Source: a virus. From it: DNA of 30,765 nt. The notes under the pieces are model-generated. The model was given only the letters and a program-made list of their open reading frames with translations, was not told where the DNA came from and ran no database searches. Within the stretch, counting starts at the first letter, position 1; each line of letters opens with the position of its first letter. Location of the stretch: the IMG/VR virus record IMGVR_UViG_3300046009_006217, positions 1-30,765 of that record; one strand, 5' to 3'. This document shows, piece after piece, positions 27,975 through 30,765 of this stretch. Both the position numbers and the translations under genes were made by a program.

Positions 27975-28373
27975 TTATGTGTCGTGCGCGATCGCTCTGT
28001 ACCTCTCAACAATCGACCAAGAATCATCCTCGAATGAGGGTACGCCGCTCTCAACCTGCGTGAATCGCACTCGGTCGTATCCAGTCACGGATGTCAGCGG
28101 AGTTGAAAGCGCGGTCGCAAGCGCTGCTGCTGCTGTGTAGCCTGTCGCCGTGCCGACGTTGCCGAGATGAAAGATGAAATCAAGATCGATTTCGACTCGC
28201 GTGACGGCTCCGAAATATGGTGTCGTTCGTACCGCCGTTGCCTTGTATACGAGGAGAGGCGGATTGACATCGGTCGGCCCCTCTTGCAAGTAGATCTTCG
28301 ATCCGACGATCGTCGCGAGAGTGGCCGAGGCATCGAGTCGAGAGTTGAGAGCGTCGAGGATGGCTTTGCTCAC
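27975..28373 (-). CDS. Tail completion (terminator-like) protein
   Basis: A 132-aa protein resembling small tail completion or terminator proteins of HK97-like phages: ILDALNSRLDASATLATIVGSKIYLQEGP, PPLLVYKATAVRT, EIDLDFIFHLGN, then a helical ATGYTAAAALATALSTPLTS and a final strand containing RVRFTQVESGVPSFEDDSWSIVERY. It would cap the tail tube where it meets the neck. It starts as ATGA after the gp10-like gene, with the tube gene next. Confidence 0.72.
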   Translation of the reverse strand: MSKAILDALNSRLDASATLATIVGSKIYLQEGPTDVNPPLLVYKATAVRTTPYFGAVTRVEIDLDFIFHLGNVGTATGYTAAAALATALSTPLTSVTGYDRVRFTQVESGVPSFEDDSWSIVERYRAIAHDT

Positions 28374-28876
28374 GTCGAGAACCTCCGCTTGATAGCCTCA
28401 GAGAAGATCCTTGGAACGATCTTCGCGATGAACGGGAGCGTCGGCCGAATGTATGGACGCGCTTGGATCTTGGTTCTCCGGCCGCGTCCAGTCATTCCGC
28501 CGTACTCGAGGATCCGAGCGTATGGCACCGACGATCCGAGCCGCAGGATTGTCTTGTTCGTGTCCTGCTTCACGCTCGCGAAAGAATCCTGTTTTACGCC
28601 GAGACGCTCCGTCGACCATGATGATCGAAGTCGATTCGTGTTCACGGCTGGCGGATGACCCGCGGCGGAGGCGCGATGGTATCCCGTTTCTCGAAGATTC
28701 CTGCCGTTCTTCTTGCCTTTGCCGATTCGATAGATGCGACCAGTTCCAGGCTTTGAAAGTCGCTTCCGAAGCAGCGCAGACGCAGAGATCATCGAGACAG
28801 CCATTGCAGAAAGCGCGGCCTCTTGAAGCTTGGCCTTGATCTTCAGCTTCTCGATGCGAACCTTCGCGTCGCTCAC
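28370..28876 (-). CDS. HK97 gp10-like neck protein
   Basis: A 168-aa protein of the gp10 family found between head closure and tail completion genes. Recognisable parts are the helical N-terminus with RIEKLKIKAKLQEAALSAMAVSM, LRSSWSTERLG, and SSVPYARILEYGG...ARPYIRPTLPFIAKIVPRIFSEAIKRRF, the family's end motif. It starts at GTG 28876 in a GTGA overlap. The ATG-initiated longer frame upstream lies inside the preceding gene and is rejected. Confidence 0.85.
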   Translation of the reverse strand: MSDAKVRIEKLKIKAKLQEAALSAMAVSMISASALLRKRLSKPGTGRIYRIGKGKKNGRNLRETGYHRASAAGHPPAVNTNRLRSSWSTERLGVKQDSFASVKQDTNKTILRLGSSVPYARILEYGGMTGRGRRTKIQARPYIRPTLPFIAKIVPRIFSEAIKRRFST

Positions 28877-29253
28877 AGTGAATCCTCCTGCGTGACCTCG
28901 ATGCAGTCGACGACAACCATATCTAGATCTGGTCGCGCTCCTGTTTGATAGAGGATCGCTGGATTCGTCACACCAATCACAAGCCATCGACGAGCGCCAC
29001 CGAAAACATCGTCTTTGATTTCGTAATCGACTCCTACGCCAGTTCCGCTCTTGAAGTAGATCACAGCCGTTGTACGGCCCTCGAGCCGATCTTGTGCCAC
29101 GATCTGCGTCATCGATGTCGGCTGTACGAAACCTACAGCCGATGTATAGGTGTCGTAGGTTCTGCTTTGCGATCCATCGGAAGCGTCGGTATATCGCGGC
29201 GCATATATGTACAACGTCTTTCCGAATGTATCGATGAGGCTTTCTATACTCAT
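28873..29253 (-). CDS. Head closure/head-tail adaptor protein
   Basis: A 126-aa protein with the small beta-barrel pattern of head closure proteins: DTFGKTLYIYAPRYTDAS, SAVGFVQPTSMTQIVAQDRLEGRTTAVIYFKSGTGVGVDYEI, RRWLVIGVTNPAILYQTGARPDLDMVVVDCIEV. It joins the connector to the tail in the neck. It starts as ATGA with the gp6-like gene. Its end is fixed by a GTGA overlap with the gp10-like gene. Confidence 0.78.
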   Translation of the reverse strand: MSIESLIDTFGKTLYIYAPRYTDASDGSQSRTYDTYTSAVGFVQPTSMTQIVAQDRLEGRTTAVIYFKSGTGVGVDYEIKDDVFGGARRWLVIGVTNPAILYQTGARPDLDMVVVDCIEVTQEDSL

Positions 29254-30065
29254 CGGAGCCTCCGATATCCGTCGAGAATCATCTTCGTCGACGCATCGAC
29301 TTCCGAAACAGATCGCGTCGAGTACGAGTAGCCACCGAGGCTTTCGCTCGCGAGGCCTGGATCTCGCTTGCGACCTCGGTAAAGGCGCGTTGCCATCTCG
29401 ATCGTCGCCTGCTGAATGTCGTATGGCACCGCATCGAAACCGCCTGTGTAATCCACAAGGATTCCCTGATACCTCGAGAGCGTCGGGCCGTAAATGATGC
29501 CGCGATCGTAGTCGACCGTATAGTCGGTGAGACCTTCCGTCGGTGCCTCGAGCAAGCATGTCTGCTGCTTGAGATCGCGACCAGCCAACTTGCGAAGGTA
29601 GTGCGTCTTTACATTCAGCAGCGCGGATGCCGTGAATCCAGTCGTAGCCGAGATCTGCGCGGCCAGCTCGTTCGTCGTATCCTGAGATGAGAAGTTGATA
29701 GTTGTCGTGTGCTCTTGTCCGTTTGAATCCACACGGAATAGATGCACATGCACGTCGTTGACCGAGATCGTTGCCGCAGCATCGCTCGAGATTGTCGAGT
29801 TGACGCTCATCACGTTGTCGCCACCAACACCAACGAATCGGACGTTCGTCACAGGATTGTGGCGGAGTGAAATGCGATTCGCGCCGTATGTGTCTTTCCA
29901 CTCGTAGTACCGAGCAGAGACAAAGTTCCGAGCGCAGTATCGACGAATGTAGTCACTCGACCGATCGATCGTCGCTTCGAGAATCGCGTCGTCCGTCGTC
30001 GTTGTGATTCCGAGAAACGCTTTGAGCGTCGTGAGCGTGACCAGACTGTTCGTCGAGATTGCCAT
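29250..30065 (-). CDS. Head-tail connector protein, gp6-like
   Basis: A 271-aa protein. The N-terminus (LVTLTTLKAFLGITTTTDDAILEATIDRSSDYIRRYCARNFVS) and the C-terminal helix with GGFDAVPYDIQQATIEMATRLYRGRKRDPGLASESLGGYSYS are the classical gp6-type neck signatures. Most gp6 proteins are about 100-200 residues; the extra middle part (beta-rich, SVNSTISSDAAATISVNDVHVHLFRV...) is an inserted domain. A strong AAGGAG ribosome site precedes the ATG, which lies 113 bases inside the upstream gene. Confidence 0.85.
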   Translation of the reverse strand: MAISTNSLVTLTTLKAFLGITTTTDDAILEATIDRSSDYIRRYCARNFVSARYYEWKDTYGANRISLRHNPVTNVRFVGVGGDNVMSVNSTISSDAAATISVNDVHVHLFRVDSNGQEHTTTINFSSQDTTNELAAQISATTGFTASALLNVKTHYLRKLAGRDLKQQTCLLEAPTEGLTDYTVDYDRGIIYGPTLSRYQGILVDYTGGFDAVPYDIQQATIEMATRLYRGRKRDPGLASESLGGYSYSTRSVSEVDASTKMILDGYRRLR

Positions 30066-30279
30066 CGGCTCTCCTTGCTGTCTTCTTCGGCTTCTTCGGC
30101 GGATCGGTAGAGTTCACGAAGAGCGGCGCTGGTGGCACGGCATGTCGAGCGTAACCCTTCGAGATGAGATTCTCTGCGACGCTCGGAGGAACATTCACAA
30201 GCGCTCCAGGCCGAAGGTCCATTCGGCCGGAATCTATTTGTATTGAGCAGTTCCTCAAGATCATCAGAAGGTCATGCAT
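29953..30279 (-). CDS. Small protein overlapping the connector gene
   Basis: A 108-aa protein starting at ATG 30279 with GGGAGG upstream, inside the end of the glycosyltransferase gene. The body is MDLRPGALVNVPPSVAENLISKGYARHAVPP followed by a Lys/Pro-rich linker. The last 37 codons lie inside the connector gene in another frame and give a Ser/Asp/Arg-rich tail. Such proteins occur just before connector genes in other phages. The long 3' overlap is unusual, and the tail may not be functional. Confidence 0.55.
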   Translation of the reverse strand: MHDLLMILRNCSIQIDSGRMDLRPGALVNVPPSVAENLISKGYARHAVPPAPLFVNSTDPPKKPKKTARRADGNLDEQSGHAHDAQSVSRNHNDDGRRDSRSDDRSVE

Positions 30280-30765
30280 TGTCGAGGCCTCCCGTTGTCG
30301 TGATAGTCGGTGAGATATTGCGTGATCGCTCGACAGTCTTCCCCAGGCCATGTCACGACATTTTGAAGATGGCCGATGCGAACGCGAGGACAAAGGCAGA
30401 TGCGCTTTCCTGCTTCTCGCAAGCGATTCCAGAAGAAGATGTCATCATCGACGCGGCCCTCTCCCCAGTCACCGTTCGGACTTGGAATGCCTTGGAAGAA
30501 TGGCCGCTTCATCTCTCGAATTGCATCAGTACGAATTAGCGTGAGTCCGAAGTGTCCGGTGTTCATATCGAGAGCATCTGTGAAGAGATGATCTTCTCCC
30601 ATTTCTTTGAGGAGAGATCCATCTTCGCCACGGACAGAAAACAGAGGTGTTTCTTTATCCCTTCCGATTTGCAAAGGGCAAAGCGCGGCGACATCTGGAT
30701 TCGATTCCATGACTTGCCACAATCGAATGATGTCCTCTGCATCAAAGATCGAGTCATAGTCCACC
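30264..30765 (-). CDS. Glycosyltransferase family 2-like protein (partial)
   Basis: The C-terminal 166 residues of a protein whose start lies beyond the right edge. VDYDSIF near the window end looks like the metal-binding DxD of GT-A glycosyltransferases, followed by DVAALCPLQIGR, FGLTLIRTDAIREMKRPFF, and GEGRVDDDIFFWNRLREAGKRICLCPRVRIGHL, the usual acceptor-site (ED-like) and His motif. It may decorate a virion protein or a host glycan; the substrate is unknown. Its placement among head and neck genes suggests a virion target, but this is inferred. Confidence 0.75.
   Translation of the reverse strand, partial: VDYDSIFDAEDIIRLWQVMESNPDVAALCPLQIGRDKETPLFSVRGEDGSLLKEMGEDHLFTDALDMNTGHFGLTLIRTDAIREMKRPFFQGIPSPNGDWGEGRVDDDIFFWNRLREAGKRICLCPRVRIGHLQNVVTWPGEDCRAITQYLTDYHDNGRPRQCMTF

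Overview
The window is part of a tailed double-stranded DNA bacteriophage genome (Caudoviricetes, HK97-fold capsid, siphovirus-like tail). The evidence is a full packaging and head set (small and large terminase, portal, HK97-type protease, HK97-type major capsid protein), a gp6/gp10-like neck, a tail tube protein, a G/GT-like tail chaperone pair with a -1 slippery site, and a short tape measure protein. Nearly every gene lies on the minus strand in tight ATGA, GTGA or TGATG overlaps. Starts use AGGAG-type Shine-Dalgarno sites, and GTG and TTG starts are common. A lipoprotein that looks like an outer-membrane spanin suggests a Gram-negative or at least diderm host. The host cannot be named from the sequence, and no tRNA, integrase, CRISPR array or insertion sequence was seen.

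Reading in the direction of transcription (right to left), 30765-20780 is the neck and tail module. It runs: partial glycosyltransferase, small overlapping protein, gp6-like connector, head closure protein, HK97 gp10-like protein, tail completion protein, tail tube, small protein, chaperone G and its -1 extension, tape measure, then a run of tail-tip or fibre-like proteins, including a 20-cysteine protein and a 461-aa protein with a lectin-like region. 20779-20475 is a control region with a promoter, an inverted repeat and a possible plus-strand gene. 20474-17680 holds a RecT-like annealing protein and small early genes in short separate units, each preceded by a small hairpin directly upstream of the ribosome binding site. 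17682-12073 is a long early operon of small proteins: an invertebrate-type lysozyme, an Xre-like protein, a Gp157-like protein, a CsrA-like protein, a PD-(D/E)XK nuclease and a metallophosphoesterase. 12076-9790 holds small membrane and lysis-type genes (holin candidates and an overlapping spanin-like pair), with a rho-independent terminator inside. 9793-6682 holds a fibre or lectin-like protein, a fibre-assembly-like protein, an FkbM-like methyltransferase, a ParB-like protein and a Mom-like DNA modification protein. 6695-61 is the packaging and head module, ending in the major capsid protein and the first codons of another gene.

The two ends fit a circular or circularly permuted map. The capsid gene runs off the left end into a head-type position, and the right end enters the neck module from upstream, so the missing piece would lie between the capsid gene and the glycosyltransferase. 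No polymerase, helicase or primase gene was recognised, so replication probably relies on the host plus RecT and the nuclease or phosphoesterase genes.

The main points of interest are: a family of 15-17 nt hairpins with NNGAN pentaloops placed just before the ribosome binding sites of early genes, in a phage that also encodes a CsrA-like protein; a -1 frameshift cassette in the tail chaperone; a portal-MuF head protein fusion; a Mom/ParB pair; an invertebrate-type lysozyme; and a truncated copy of the Gp157 N-terminus.
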